Notes under the pieces: generated by a model | The model's database searches: none | Told to the model about the DNA's origin: nothing | Seen by the model: only the letters and a program-made list of their open reading frames with translations | Shown: piece after piece, positions 45,954 through 54,818 of the stretch | How the letters are laid out: the number at the start of each line of letters is the position of its first letter | How positions within the stretch are numbered: the first letter of the stretch is position 1 | Translations under genes and position numbers: made by a program | Source of the DNA: Ruegeria sp. HKCCA6707 | GTDB lineage: Bacteria; Pseudomonadota; Alphaproteobacteria; Rhodobacterales; Rhodobacteraceae | Direction of reading: 5' to 3' | NCBI RefSeq assembly: GCF_013033515.1 | Contig: NZ_WQEG01000005.1 | Location: forward strand, 310,001-374,000 | DNA: 64,000 bases

Positions 45954-46493
45954 TCAGAGACGAGGAACCTCGCTGTCGGTATCGGTCAATTGCAATAGCC
46001 CTGCTCGATCCGACAGAACCGTCATCGCCGCGCTGTGAAGGTCATCTGTTGCCGCCGCACATGCGTCTGCTACCAGTCGGACAGTGCGCCCGTCGTCATT
46101 CGCCTCGATGGCAGTTCCTAGAACACAGCAATCCGTAGCGACGCCGCACATAACCAGTTCGGCGTTCGGTGGCACCAGCGGTGAGGCTTCGTACCATTTG
46201 GCGAAGCGGTGGCTGGCCACAGACGGGCTTCCGTACCAGCGCTGGTCAAGCTCCCAAAGTGGTCGACTTTGAGGGTCCAACGCAAACTTATGCTTGGCGT
46301 AGTAGGACCGCCAACTTCCGTCAGGGTCACGCGGCGGCACAAAGCGGGTGAACAGCACGCGATCGCCAAAGGCATCTACCAGACGCACAACTTTCGCGGC
46401 GCAGTCTTCATAGCCCGGCACGAACCAGGGGCTTTCCGGGTTGCCGAACGCGGGTTGCATGTCGATCACAAGAAGCCACGGGTTTGCGGTCAT
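45954..46493 (-). CDS. Isochorismatase-like cysteine hydrolase
   Basis: A 179-residue hydrolase of the nicotinamidase/isochorismatase superfamily. The catalytic Asp is in LLVIDMQPAFGN (Asp11), the nucleophile is in the VMCGVATDCCVLGTAIEA segment (the second Cys of DCC aligns with the family's active-site cysteine), and a Lys (HKFALDP or nearby) completes the triad. Members hydrolyse amides such as nicotinamide, N-carbamoyl compounds or ureidoacrylate. It overlaps the glycoside hydrolase by four bases and is the last gene of the GntR-controlled operon. It may release ammonia from the aglycone of the imported compound; this is inference. Confidence 0.88.
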   Translation of the reverse strand: MTANPWLLVIDMQPAFGNPESPWFVPGYEDCAAKVVRLVDAFGDRVLFTRFVPPRDPDGSWRSYYAKHKFALDPQSRPLWELDQRWYGSPSVASHRFAKWYEASPLVPPNAELVMCGVATDCCVLGTAIEANDDGRTVRLVADACAAATDDLHSAAMTVLSDRAGLLQLTDTDSEVPRL

Positions 46494-48307
46494 CGACTTA
46501 CCTCCAAAGAGCTCCAGAAGTCCCCGAACGCGCCCTGAAAAAGGGATAACGCCGGAAGAAGTGCGCCCCAGGTGTAGAAACTATCCGTGTCCACCTGATC
46601 GTTGATCTGCCCGTCCACAGCGCTGTAGTTTTCACCGCACTTTCGGTCGACCCAGTGTGTGTTGAACATGTCCAGGCTCTTTTCGGCCAACGCTCTGGCC
46701 TCGTCCAGCCGTTCGTATCGTATAAGCCCTTGATGCACCCAGAAATTCAAAGGTGCCCAAACCCGCCCACGCCAATACGTGTTGTCTTTGTACGCCGGTT
46801 GGTCGCGCGGCGCAGAAGGCAATGCATACGTCCCGCCGAACTTGGTATCGGGCCGAAGATATTTTACTAGGAGCGCTTCGACCTGATCTTCTCGCGCAGC
46901 ACCAGCTACCATTGGAAAGAAAGACGTAGGTGCCAAAGCCTCGACGAATCTTCCACTGGTCAGGCGATTGGCGAATACCGAGCGGTTGTCGTCCCAAAGA
47001 AACTCTTTGATCTGAGCCTTGTGCCGCGCTGTCCGGTCAGACAACTCGGTAAAGTCTTCAGAGTGGCACAACAACTCCGCCATCGCCGCCAAAACTTCAC
47101 CGTCGAGTGCCAGAAGGGAATTGAGCCCGACGTCGGCCGATTGCATAAGCCCTGTCTCAGGATCGAACTCTGCTTCGTCATGAACCGCCATGTTGTCCAT
47201 CGCCGACTCGTTTCTGGCGGCCAGCTTGGTGCCTTTGTAAAGCCCGTCGCCTGGGCCTTTACTGGTGCCATAGGCAACCAATCCGGTATCCGCCAGCGCC
47301 CGATTGCGCCACCACCACCGATGGTTGGCCATGAGTTTCGGATAGGCCCATTTCAGAAACGCAAGGTCGCCTGTTGCCCGATAGATCGCCCAGATCACGT
47401 AAGACGCCATTGGCAGCTGTGAGCGATCCAGCCAGGCGTCATTGCCGGTCACGAGACAGGGGAAGTTACCCGCTTCGGTCTGATGGGCAAAGACGGCTTC
47501 GACGTTTTCTCGTGATTTCGATGGATCGAGCAGCGACCACAAGAGCCCATGGAACAGGATATCGTTCAACCAAACGCCGAACCCACCGAACTTTCTTGCA
47601 CTCCAGTTGCGTGTGAGCGCTGTGTAGGGGCGTTTGTTCACCGGATCGAAGACATGGTTCCAGGCGAGGACATCGTGGACGGCCTGCAAAGCGCTTTCTA
47701 CCTTCGGAGACGGGGCCGACTTTACGCGCTCAGATTCACCAATGTCGAGTTTGATCGACATCTCAGGCGTCTCGTCCAGATTGAAACGCAGGGCCAGAAA
47801 TCTGCCTTTGGTGCTGCGGGACCCCAAATAGAAATACCCGTTGGTTTCAAGCTCGTCGATCAACCCAGCGGCATCGTCATGGGCGGTGACCAATAGTGGG
47901 CGATGTTTGCATTCGGCGCTAAAGGCGCTGCCTTCCATCGTGATCGCACCCGTCTCAGGGTCGAAATCAACGGCCGCACCTGACGGGGCGCTCAGACACA
48001 GGCAAACCCAATACCGCAGGCCCCATTCCCCGTTCGAGCGGCAGATCCAGGACAAATCCAAAGCATCGCCATACCTGTCGCAGGTCCAGTCAAGTTCTGT
48101 ATCTTCGAACGAGGTAGTGAACTCGATCAGCCCATTACGGATACCGCGATGCCCGTATCGAATTTGATCACTCGGAGGAAGGTCTGTGGCGGATTCGGCC
48201 CGATCGGAATACAGCACCGTTGTCAGCTGCAGCCCGGTTTCGAGATGAAAAAACTCTGCCGGACGCTCGGCCGTCCATGTTCCCCAGCCAAAGGCATCAC
48301 CGATCAT
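46490..48307 (-). CDS. MGH1-like/GH63-type glycoside hydrolase
   Basis: A 605-residue enzyme from the ATG at 48307, which overlaps the ABC ATPase stop as ATGA. The C-terminal two thirds form an (alpha/alpha)6 barrel of the MGH1-like/GH63/GH37 clan: SQLPMASYVIWAIYRATGD, the NESAMDNM motif (catalytic acid candidate), RGRVWAPLNFWVHQGLIRY and GENYSAVDG. The N-terminal 200 residues are a beta-rich domain. There is no signal peptide, so it acts on an imported glycoside. Clan members cleave mannosylglycerate, glucosylglycerate, trehalose or similar. Embedding in a PotABCD-type operon suggests a charged or amine-bearing glycoside. Confidence 0.85.
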   Translation of the reverse strand: MIGDAFGWGTWTAERPAEFFHLETGLQLTTVLYSDRAESATDLPPSDQIRYGHRGIRNGLIEFTTSFEDTELDWTCDRYGDALDLSWICRSNGEWGLRYWVCLCLSAPSGAAVDFDPETGAITMEGSAFSAECKHRPLLVTAHDDAAGLIDELETNGYFYLGSRSTKGRFLALRFNLDETPEMSIKLDIGESERVKSAPSPKVESALQAVHDVLAWNHVFDPVNKRPYTALTRNWSARKFGGFGVWLNDILFHGLLWSLLDPSKSRENVEAVFAHQTEAGNFPCLVTGNDAWLDRSQLPMASYVIWAIYRATGDLAFLKWAYPKLMANHRWWWRNRALADTGLVAYGTSKGPGDGLYKGTKLAARNESAMDNMAVHDEAEFDPETGLMQSADVGLNSLLALDGEVLAAMAELLCHSEDFTELSDRTARHKAQIKEFLWDDNRSVFANRLTSGRFVEALAPTSFFPMVAGAAREDQVEALLVKYLRPDTKFGGTYALPSAPRDQPAYKDNTYWRGRVWAPLNFWVHQGLIRYERLDEARALAEKSLDMFNTHWVDRKCGENYSAVDGQINDQVDTDSFYTWGALLPALSLFQGAFGDFWSSLEVSR

Positions 48308-49359
48308 GGCTCGCTTCCGATTGGCGTCAGCTGCGCGGTTTTCCATGTCAGCCAGACCGGGGAACCATCCTCAGCATGTGGCATATCCCGATCAAGCGCG
48401 ATGGCCTTCATTCGACGTCCGTCGCTCAACTCGACGACACAGGTCGTCATCGCGCCAGCAAACACTCGTTGCACCATCTGGGCCTGAAGGCTGCCGATAC
48501 CGTCGCCATTAGGTTTCTCCTGGGCAAGCGACAGGTTTTCGGGCCGGATTGCAAAGGATTGAGCCGTCTCGGACCCTTCCGGTAAAGCGATCAGGGACCC
48601 ATCAGTCAGTCGCAGGCCACCGCCTTCGCGGGTGCCGTCAAAGACATTGGCCTCCCCCAGGAATTCGGCGGCAAAAGTGCTTGCCGGGCGATCATAAACG
48701 TCGCGGGGCGGGCCTGCCTGCACCATCCGACCATCCTTCAGAATGCCGATCTTGTCAGCAAGCGTCAGCGCCTCGTCCTGATCGTGGGTGACGAAGATCG
48801 TCGTGATACCGATCTCGCGCTGGATGCGTTTCAACTCGATCTGCATGTCGACGCGAAGCGCCTTGTCCAGCGCAGAAAGTGGCTCGTCCAACAGCAATAC
48901 CCGCGGATTGGTTACGAAGGCGCGGGCAAGGGCCACACGCTGCCTCTGACCACCCGAAAGCTCGCTGGGCTTGCGATGCGCCAGATCCGAAAGCCGTACA
49001 AGCTCCAGCGCTTCGCCAACGCGCCTGGTCTCTTCCGAGGCGCCAACCCTTCGAACGCGCAGCCCAAAACCGATGTTGTCAGCCACGGTCATGTTGGGAA
49101 AAAGCGCATAGCTTTGAAACATCATGCCGATGTCGCGTTTTTCAACAGGGACGCGATCCACTTTCTCGCCACCGATCCGAATATGCCCGCTATCCGACAG
49201 GATAAAACCGGCGATGGTGCGCAGAAGCGTGGTTTTCCCGCTGCCAGAAGGGCCCAGCAGCGCGAAGAACCCACCATCTGGGAAGTCCATCGACACGTTG
49301 TCGAGCGCTTTCATCGGGCCAAAAGACTTTGTGACGTTCTCCACGACAACCTCGGCCAT
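48304..49359 (-). CDS. ABC transporter ATP-binding protein (PotA-like)
   Basis: A 351-residue ATPase: Walker A GPSGSGKTT, signature LSGGQRQRVALARA, Walker B VLLLDEPLSALD, switch His in VTHDQDEA, and a C-terminal TOBE domain (about 280-345). This is the PotA/FbpC arrangement for polyamine, opine or iron-type importers. It has one-base and four-base contacts with its neighbours, so it is strictly co-transcribed. Together with two permeases and a binding protein it forms a complete importer; substrate specificity lies in the binding protein. Confidence 0.93.
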   Translation of the reverse strand: MAEVVVENVTKSFGPMKALDNVSMDFPDGGFFALLGPSGSGKTTLLRTIAGFILSDSGHIRIGGEKVDRVPVEKRDIGMMFQSYALFPNMTVADNIGFGLRVRRVGASEETRRVGEALELVRLSDLAHRKPSELSGGQRQRVALARAFVTNPRVLLLDEPLSALDKALRVDMQIELKRIQREIGITTIFVTHDQDEALTLADKIGILKDGRMVQAGPPRDVYDRPASTFAAEFLGEANVFDGTREGGGLRLTDGSLIALPEGSETAQSFAIRPENLSLAQEKPNGDGIGSLQAQMVQRVFAGAMTTCVVELSDGRRMKAIALDRDMPHAEDGSPVWLTWKTAQLTPIGSEP

Positions 49360-50129
49360 CAGCGGTCTCCTCCGAAGTTCGAAAATCGGGCCGCCAGCAG
49401 CATGATCGCCATGGAGATGACTATGATGATGGTCGAAACGGCGTTGATCTCGGGTGTGAAACCCTTGCGAATAGAAGTGTAAATCAGCACAGGTAGCGTC
49501 GCGTCGCCGGGCTCGGACAGGAAATAGGACACGACAAACTGGTCAAAGCTGACGGCGAAGGCAAAGAGACCACCGGCAATGATGCCCGGCAGAATCCAGG
49601 GCACGGTGACGCGCATGGTGACTGTCCAGGACGACGCCCCAAGGGATCGCGCAGCTTCCTCCAACGTTGGATCGAATGTTGCCAACCGAGCAGAAACCAC
49701 CACGATTACGTAGGGCAACGCCAGGGCCACATGGCCGATCAGCACCGAGGGCGTGCCACGCCCCAGCCCGATGCCGAAGAAGAAGATCAGCATTGCCGTC
49801 CCCGTAATCAGCCAGGGGATCGCTATGGGTGGGAACAAAAGAACCTGTAACACCCGTTTGCCCGGAAAGCTGTAGCGGAACAGTGCGATCGAGGCGGCCG
49901 TGCCCAGCGTCGTCGCGATCACCGTAGTGGCGATGGCGATCAGCACCGAACGGATGGCGGCTGTCTTGATCGCGTCGTTGCTTGCCAAAGCTTCGTACCA
50001 ATCCAGAGAAAACTTGAACGGCAGTTGATAGAATTGGGATTCGTTGAAAGACATCATCGCCATGATGAGGATCGGTGCGTACAGAAAGACTAGGATCAGA
50101 ACCAGCCAGATGCATCCCAAAACACCCAT
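49359..50129 (-). CDS. ABC transporter permease (PotC-like)
   Basis: A 256-residue permease from the ATG at 50129, one base of which overlaps the PotB-like stop; a much longer upstream reading is an artefact overlapping that gene. Six hydrophobic segments start with VLGCIWLVLILVFLYAPILI. The EAA loop is EEAARSLGASSWTVTMRVTVPWILPGI. It pairs with the PotB-like permease to form the channel. Confidence 0.92.
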   Translation of the reverse strand: MGVLGCIWLVLILVFLYAPILIMAMMSFNESQFYQLPFKFSLDWYEALASNDAIKTAAIRSVLIAIATTVIATTLGTAASIALFRYSFPGKRVLQVLLFPPIAIPWLITGTAMLIFFFGIGLGRGTPSVLIGHVALALPYVIVVVSARLATFDPTLEEAARSLGASSWTVTMRVTVPWILPGIIAGGLFAFAVSFDQFVVSYFLSEPGDATLPVLIYTSIRKGFTPEINAVSTIIIVISMAIMLLAARFSNFGGDR

Positions 50130-50992
50130 CACGTGCGTGCATTCCGCAAGATCGGGCTTGAAAGCGCAAGGATCACCAGCACCACAGCAAGCAGTATGAA
50201 GGAAAGTGCCGCGCCCAGGGGCCAGTTGAATACGGCTGTGAACTGATCCTCGATCACGGTGCCATAGTAAGTACCGAAGCGCCCTCCGAGAATGCGGGGT
50301 TCCATGAACGAGCCCACAACGGGTACGAAGATCAGCACCGCGCCCGCCAAAAGGCCGGGCATCGACAGGGGCAGAATGATCCGCCACAGGATCGTCAGGC
50401 GTTTGGCACCCATCGACCGCGCGGCCTCGATCAACGAATTGTCGATGGCCTGCAGCGCCAGATAGGAGGTCAGGATCACATAGGGCAAATAGCTGTGCAC
50501 CAACCCGATCACCACTGCCGTGGGCGTGAACATCAGGCCCAGACGAATGTCAAAAGGCAGCACCCAGTTTACCGCCAGTTCCAAAACGCCGTTGCCACGC
50601 AGCACGATTGCCCAGGAAAAGATCCGCACCAGCGAATTCGACCAGAAAGGCAAGATGATCAAAAGGAAAAGCGCCTCGCGCGAGCGGCCCTGGATCACCT
50701 TTGCCAACACCAATGCGCAAGGAAAGCCAAGCAGGACACAGATAACCGTGACCGTCAGGCCCAGCTTGATCGACTTCCACAAAAGCGAGGCATAGGTGCC
50801 GGTTTCGAAAAACGCTCTGTAGTTCTCGGACGTGTAGTACCAGTCAGCCTCAGGTCCAAAGGGAACGTCCGACAGAAAGCTGAAATAGAGCATGGCCGCA
50901 AGTGGCAGAAAGATCGCCACCGTCAGCCACAGATAGGCAGGGGTCAAAAGGCCCGCCGCGCGCCGCGTATCCTGTGAAAGAATGTTTGCCAC
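50129..50992 (-). CDS. ABC transporter permease (PotB-like)
   Basis: A 287-residue permease with six hydrophobic segments. The EAA loop is IEAARSMGAKRLTILWRIILPLSMPGL. An Arg-rich start and a long first periplasmic loop are usual for PotB. It lies 21 bases after the binding-protein gene and is coupled to the PotC-like gene. Confidence 0.93.
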   Translation of the reverse strand: MANILSQDTRRAAGLLTPAYLWLTVAIFLPLAAMLYFSFLSDVPFGPEADWYYTSENYRAFFETGTYASLLWKSIKLGLTVTVICVLLGFPCALVLAKVIQGRSREALFLLIILPFWSNSLVRIFSWAIVLRGNGVLELAVNWVLPFDIRLGLMFTPTAVVIGLVHSYLPYVILTSYLALQAIDNSLIEAARSMGAKRLTILWRIILPLSMPGLLAGAVLIFVPVVGSFMEPRILGGRFGTYYGTVIEDQFTAVFNWPLGAALSFILLAVVLVILALSSPILRNART

Positions 50993-51013
50993 GGGCAGGC
51001 CTCCTGTCAGGTC

Positions 51014-52054
51014 TTACTGCGCAGCTTTCAGCGCCTGCCACATCTCAAGATAGGCCTCGCGGTTCTCTTCCGAAACAGGCTCCATGAACTGGACCCGCGC
51101 AGCCACCTCTGGATCACCCAATACCTTGCGATTGAAGGCGTCCTCGGGCAGAGCTGCCGCTGCGGCAGCGTTGGCAGAAGCCGGTGCGCCATTCGCGTTC
51201 CATTCCGAGTAGAATGCCGGGTCGATCATCCAGTTGATGAAGGCATGGGCAGCGTCGACATTCTCTGACGAGGCTGGAACGGCCAGGCCGTCAAGCCAGC
51301 CGATTGCACCCTCATCGGGTACCACGAACTGCACCGGCAGGCCCGATGCAGCCGATCGCTCTGCGGAACCAGACCAATAGCTCGCCACGTCAAGTTCGCC
51401 CGCAGCCATGAACTGGTTCCAGTCGTTTTCCGAACCCCAGAAAGTGCGGATTTGCGGCATCAACGCACCGAGTTTGGCCTCGACCGCGTCCATGTCCTGG
51501 ATGTCGTTGATGTTCTGGCCTGTCGCCAGCGCCGCCAATTGCACCGCCTCAACCGCGTCATCGCGGATCGACACACGCCCCTTATGGGCCTCATCCCACA
51601 TAACGTTGATCGAGCTTGGCGTCTCGGAAATGGTTGAGGAGTTGATCGCGATCGAAGTCAGGCCCCAGGTCCACGGCACGCCATATAGTGAGCCGTCGAC
51701 GTTCAGACTGTCATTGGCGGCAAAGTCCGGGGCCACATCGGCGAAATTCGCGACCTTCGAGGTGTCGATCGGTTGCAGCAAATCCTCGGCCAGCACGTCC
51801 GGGAAAAAGGCCGCGTTGATCAGCACCACGTCATAGGCGCCGGGGTTGGTCCTAAGCTTGGTGAGCATCTCCTGCTCCGAATTGAAATAGTCGTGGACGA
51901 CGGTGTGGCCGGTCGCCTCGGTAAATGGAGCAAGCGCGAATTCCTGGTCCGTGCCATAGCCTTGCCAGTTCAAGACACGGATTTCGTCGGCCATCGCGCC
52001 CGAAGCGATCAGAACCAGCGCAGACGCTACAGCAGCCTGTTTTTTCATGTTCAT
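51014..52054 (-). CDS. ABC transporter substrate-binding protein (PotD/spermidine-putrescine-like)
   Basis: A 346-residue periplasmic protein with a Sec signal peptide (AVASALVLIASGAMA) and the PotD-like mature start DEIRVLNWQGYGTDQEF. The domain layout is that of type II polyamine/opine-binding proteins. The polyamine-binding acidic residues of true PotD cannot be checked safely without alignment. Because the operon encodes glycosidases and a sugar kinase rather than polyamine enzymes, the ligand may be a glycosylated or ribosylated amine. The stretch to the PfkB gene is 36 bases. Confidence 0.92.
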   Translation of the reverse strand: MNMKKQAAVASALVLIASGAMADEIRVLNWQGYGTDQEFALAPFTEATGHTVVHDYFNSEQEMLTKLRTNPGAYDVVLINAAFFPDVLAEDLLQPIDTSKVANFADVAPDFAANDSLNVDGSLYGVPWTWGLTSIAINSSTISETPSSINVMWDEAHKGRVSIRDDAVEAVQLAALATGQNINDIQDMDAVEAKLGALMPQIRTFWGSENDWNQFMAAGELDVASYWSGSAERSAASGLPVQFVVPDEGAIGWLDGLAVPASSENVDAAHAFINWMIDPAFYSEWNANGAPASANAAAAAALPEDAFNRKVLGDPEVAARVQFMEPVSEENREAYLEMWQALKAAQ

Positions 52055-52090
52055 GTCAGTCTCCCTTTCAATTTGGTTTTCCGTTGGTTT

Positions 52091-53023
52091 CTATCCCGCT
52101 TCTTTTAGGCGAAGCGTTTCCTCGATTGTGGTCAGGTTCGGCGCAGTTGCAGGCCCATGCCGCGTGGTCGAAATCGCGGCGGCGATATTAGCGTAGAGCG
52201 CGGCCTCGGCCGGGTCTTGTCCCCGTGCCAGGGCCGCGATGAAAGCGCCGATATGGGCATCCCCCGCGCCGTTGGTGTCTACCGCCACAACAGGGTGGCC
52301 TGGAACCCGCCGGTGGTGCCCGTCCCATGCCACGATAGAACCTTCACTTCCAAGACGAACCACGGCGCCACCGGCGCGACCCTCGGCCAGCCTTTGAGCG
52401 GCGTTCAACGGGTTGCGTTCGCTTGTCAAAACCGCGGCTTCGGCGGCATTCGCACTGACCCATGCCGCTCGGGACAGAACTGCTGCAATCGCTTCGGGTC
52501 GGACAGAAGCAATCAGCGGTCCGGGGTCAAATACGAGGTTTGGAATCTTCGGCTCAACCTCAATCCAGCGGGTCAAAGCCGGGCCGGAACCTTTGTAGTA
52601 GAGCGTATAGCCCGATATGAGGCTCCAATCGAATTCCGCCGTCGCTATGCGACGTAAGTCGGGCTCGGCAATATGTCCCTCGGCACCCTCAGCAGCAACG
52701 AATGTGCGCTCGCTCGCTTCGTCGATCATCACGGTGCAGCACCCCTGATCGCGCTCGCTATCGCGCGGGTGCAGGTATTCGATCCCTTCGGTGTCCAACG
52801 CGGCACGCACCATCTCACTCAGCGGACCGGTCCCCAAAGACCCGGCATAGATGACGGTGAGCCCCGACCGCTTGGCCGCCACCATGGCATTATACCCGCC
52901 ACCGGGGGAAATATCGAAACCGTGCACGATGGTCTCGCTGCCCGGCCTTGGAACAGCCTCGACGCGGTAGATCAGATCTACAATCACACCATGAAGCTGC
53001 AGCAAGCGCGCGGGAGCACTCAT
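52091..53023 (-). CDS. PfkB-family (ribokinase-like) sugar kinase
   Basis: A 310-residue kinase with the first PfkB signature around FDISPGGGYNAMVAAKRSG (about 37-55) and the second, VDTNGAGDAHIGAFIAAL (about 245-262), which contains the catalytic Asp in GAGD. It would phosphorylate a ribose-like sugar or nucleoside with ATP. It overlaps the ADP-ribosylglycohydrolase-family gene by four bases. Ribokinase after an N-ribosyl hydrolase is a logical two-step salvage; the real sugar is not known. Confidence 0.9.
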   Translation of the reverse strand: MSAPARLLQLHGVIVDLIYRVEAVPRPGSETIVHGFDISPGGGYNAMVAAKRSGLTVIYAGSLGTGPLSEMVRAALDTEGIEYLHPRDSERDQGCCTVMIDEASERTFVAAEGAEGHIAEPDLRRIATAEFDWSLISGYTLYYKGSGPALTRWIEVEPKIPNLVFDPGPLIASVRPEAIAAVLSRAAWVSANAAEAAVLTSERNPLNAAQRLAEGRAGGAVVRLGSEGSIVAWDGHHRRVPGHPVVAVDTNGAGDAHIGAFIAALARGQDPAEAALYANIAAAISTTRHGPATAPNLTTIEETLRLKEAG

Positions 53024-54054
53024 GATACAACCTCCCTCGAATGGACGGGTGCGCGCCTACGCAAGGCAATTAATCCCTCCGATATGTCTTCGATTTCAAG
53101 GGCGTTCGCCGATTTCAGCCTTTCGAGATGCTCTTGCGGGAGTCCATCCATGCCACATCCCGACGCACACATTGCACAAGCCATCGCTCCGATCGTGTCG
53201 GTGTCATCGCCGATATTCGCCGCCAACAACCCCGCGCGCCAGACATCGCCCGCCGCCATGCGCATCAGGCCGAACGCAGCGGGGACAGCCTCGTGGCTGA
53301 CCACCGAGGTGCCGACACTTTCGGCAAAGACATCCACCGGGACCCCCGCTCCCGCAAGTTTGACCGCATGCGCGATGCGCTCTGCCATGTCACCGATACC
53401 AGCCGTGTGGCCCCGTTTTTGTCCCAACTCGGCAGCTCTGATGGCGGTTTTGAAAGCAGCACTGTCACTGGCGCCCCAAACCCGCGCGCTGATGTAACCC
53501 GCCACAGCGGCCGCAGCGGCGATGGCCTCGCCAGTGTTGTGGGTCACGCGACATGTCTCTTCAACCGCAGCCACCAGAGCGTCGATATCCTCGGCCGGAA
53601 CCATGATGCCCACAGGGGCGATGCGCATTGCCGCCCCGTTTGTTGTTCCCGACTTGCCCGCCTCTGCGGGGTTCGCTCCGTGGCGGATCGCCTCCAGTGC
53701 GGCTTTACTTGAAGGCCCGAGCAGATCCAAAAGGCCGCGCGCCTTAACCCCGGCTTCCCACTCAAGCAGGTCCTCTGTCCAACCTTTGGCGTCAAACGCA
53801 CCCGGACAATCGATCAATCGGCGTGCCAAGAGAACGGTCTGCTCGGTGTCGTCGGTGACCTGGGCAGCATCAAGCCCGTCGGAAACCGGGTGGCCCGCGA
53901 ATGGGGCCACGAACCCTTCTATGGTCCCATAGTTGCGGCGGATCTCTTCCCGCGTGAGGGTCTGTGACGGCATCCCGAGCGCGTCCCCCAAGGCCAGCCC
54001 GTAGAGCGTCGCCGCCGCCCGATCCCTCTCGATATCCTGACCTGCGGCGCTCAT
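53020..54054 (-). CDS. ADP-ribosylglycohydrolase (ARH/DraG) family protein
   Basis: 344 residues from the ATG at 54054; a TTG at 54060 would overlap the GntR stop and add two residues. The family's two Mg-binding motifs are intact: TDDTEQT (Thr67-Asp68-Asp69-Thr70) and GDDTDTIGAMACAM near 290, with GLALGDALGMPSQ at the N-terminus. ARH/DraG enzymes cleave N- or O-glycosidic bonds of ADP-ribose to amino acids or nucleotides. Many bacterial members are linked to transporters and PfkB kinases and act on small glycosides rather than proteins. Here the same arrangement supports cleavage of an imported N-ribosyl or N-glycosyl compound. Confidence 0.9.
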   Translation of the reverse strand: MSAAGQDIERDRAAATLYGLALGDALGMPSQTLTREEIRRNYGTIEGFVAPFAGHPVSDGLDAAQVTDDTEQTVLLARRLIDCPGAFDAKGWTEDLLEWEAGVKARGLLDLLGPSSKAALEAIRHGANPAEAGKSGTTNGAAMRIAPVGIMVPAEDIDALVAAVEETCRVTHNTGEAIAAAAAVAGYISARVWGASDSAAFKTAIRAAELGQKRGHTAGIGDMAERIAHAVKLAGAGVPVDVFAESVGTSVVSHEAVPAAFGLMRMAAGDVWRAGLLAANIGDDTDTIGAMACAMCASGCGMDGLPQEHLERLKSANALEIEDISEGLIALRRRAPVHSREVVS

Positions 54055-54056
54055 GG

Positions 54057-54776
54057 TCAAAACTCGAAGCTTAGGGCGAAGAGGTCAGGGTCCAGCAGGC
54101 TTTCGACGAACTCCACCACGCTGTTGTTCGCAGCGCGGCTAACCCTGCGAAGCTTCAGCATCGGCAGTCCGGGGTCGCAACCCAAAAGCGCCGCGTCCTC
54201 CTCGGACAAAGCGCGTTCCACACCAGCCCATTCACGCCCTCCAAGTGCAGTCAGGCCGCGTGATGTCAATGTCTCGGTAATCGAGCCTTCGACCAGGCCA
54301 TGTTCGAGAACATTCGCAAACCCGTCGTGCCACGGGATACGGCTGCGTTCCAGCGATACGCCCCGCCCGGTTTCGACGCGGAACCGAATGCGGTCCACTT
54401 TCAGGCAATCACTGCCCAATGGCAGTTCGTGGCAATCAATCTCCATTGGGCCCCGCGACAAGGACAGGATACGGGATTGTAGCCTTGCGGCTTTTGCGGA
54501 CAACGAAACCGACCATCCTGCCGCGCTGTCAATTACCTCTCCGTCATAGGTCACGAAAGATCCGCTGCCGACCCGCGTCGAGATCAGCCCCTTCTCGACG
54601 AGCAGAGCAAGGCTCTTGCGGATCGTATTGCGGCTCACCGAAAACCGGGAAACCAGCGCGGCTTCACTGGCCAGAGCATCCCCAAAGGCAATCCGCCCAG
54701 CACGGATATCTGCCTCGATGGTAGCAGCGATCCGCTCGAATTTCGCGAGATGGGCCATCTGTTCTAAGTTCCTCAT
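54057..54776 (-). CDS. GntR-family (HutC/UTRA) transcriptional regulator
   Basis: A 239-residue repressor-type protein. The winged helix (about 10-80) contains ALVSRFSVSRNTIRKSLALLVEKGLISTRVGSGSFV, and the UTRA effector domain follows (LERSRIPWHDGFANVLE ... LPMLKLRRVSRAANNSVVEFVES). HutC-type proteins usually bind a pathway intermediate such as a sugar phosphate. It is the first gene of the nine-gene operon, nearly overlapping the ARH gene, so the operon is autoregulated. A promoter-like sequence with an imperfect inverted repeat lies just upstream. Confidence 0.92.
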   Translation of the reverse strand: MRNLEQMAHLAKFERIAATIEADIRAGRIAFGDALASEAALVSRFSVSRNTIRKSLALLVEKGLISTRVGSGSFVTYDGEVIDSAAGWSVSLSAKAARLQSRILSLSRGPMEIDCHELPLGSDCLKVDRIRFRVETGRGVSLERSRIPWHDGFANVLEHGLVEGSITETLTSRGLTALGGREWAGVERALSEEDAALLGCDPGLPMLKLRRVSRAANNSVVEFVESLLDPDLFALSFEF

Positions 54777-54788
54777 CTAATAAGGAAC

Positions 54789-54818
54789 AGGTTAGTACAG
54801 ATATTTTGATGGTGTCAA
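54789..54818 (-). promoter_or_regulatory. Candidate promoter/operator of the GntR-led operon
   Basis: On the minus strand TTGACA (54818-54813) and TAACCT (54794-54789) are 18 bases apart, a sigma70-like promoter 13 bases or so before the GntR start. The ends GTTGACAC and GTACTAAC form a weak inverted repeat that could be the GntR operator. By position only. Confidence 0.5.
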
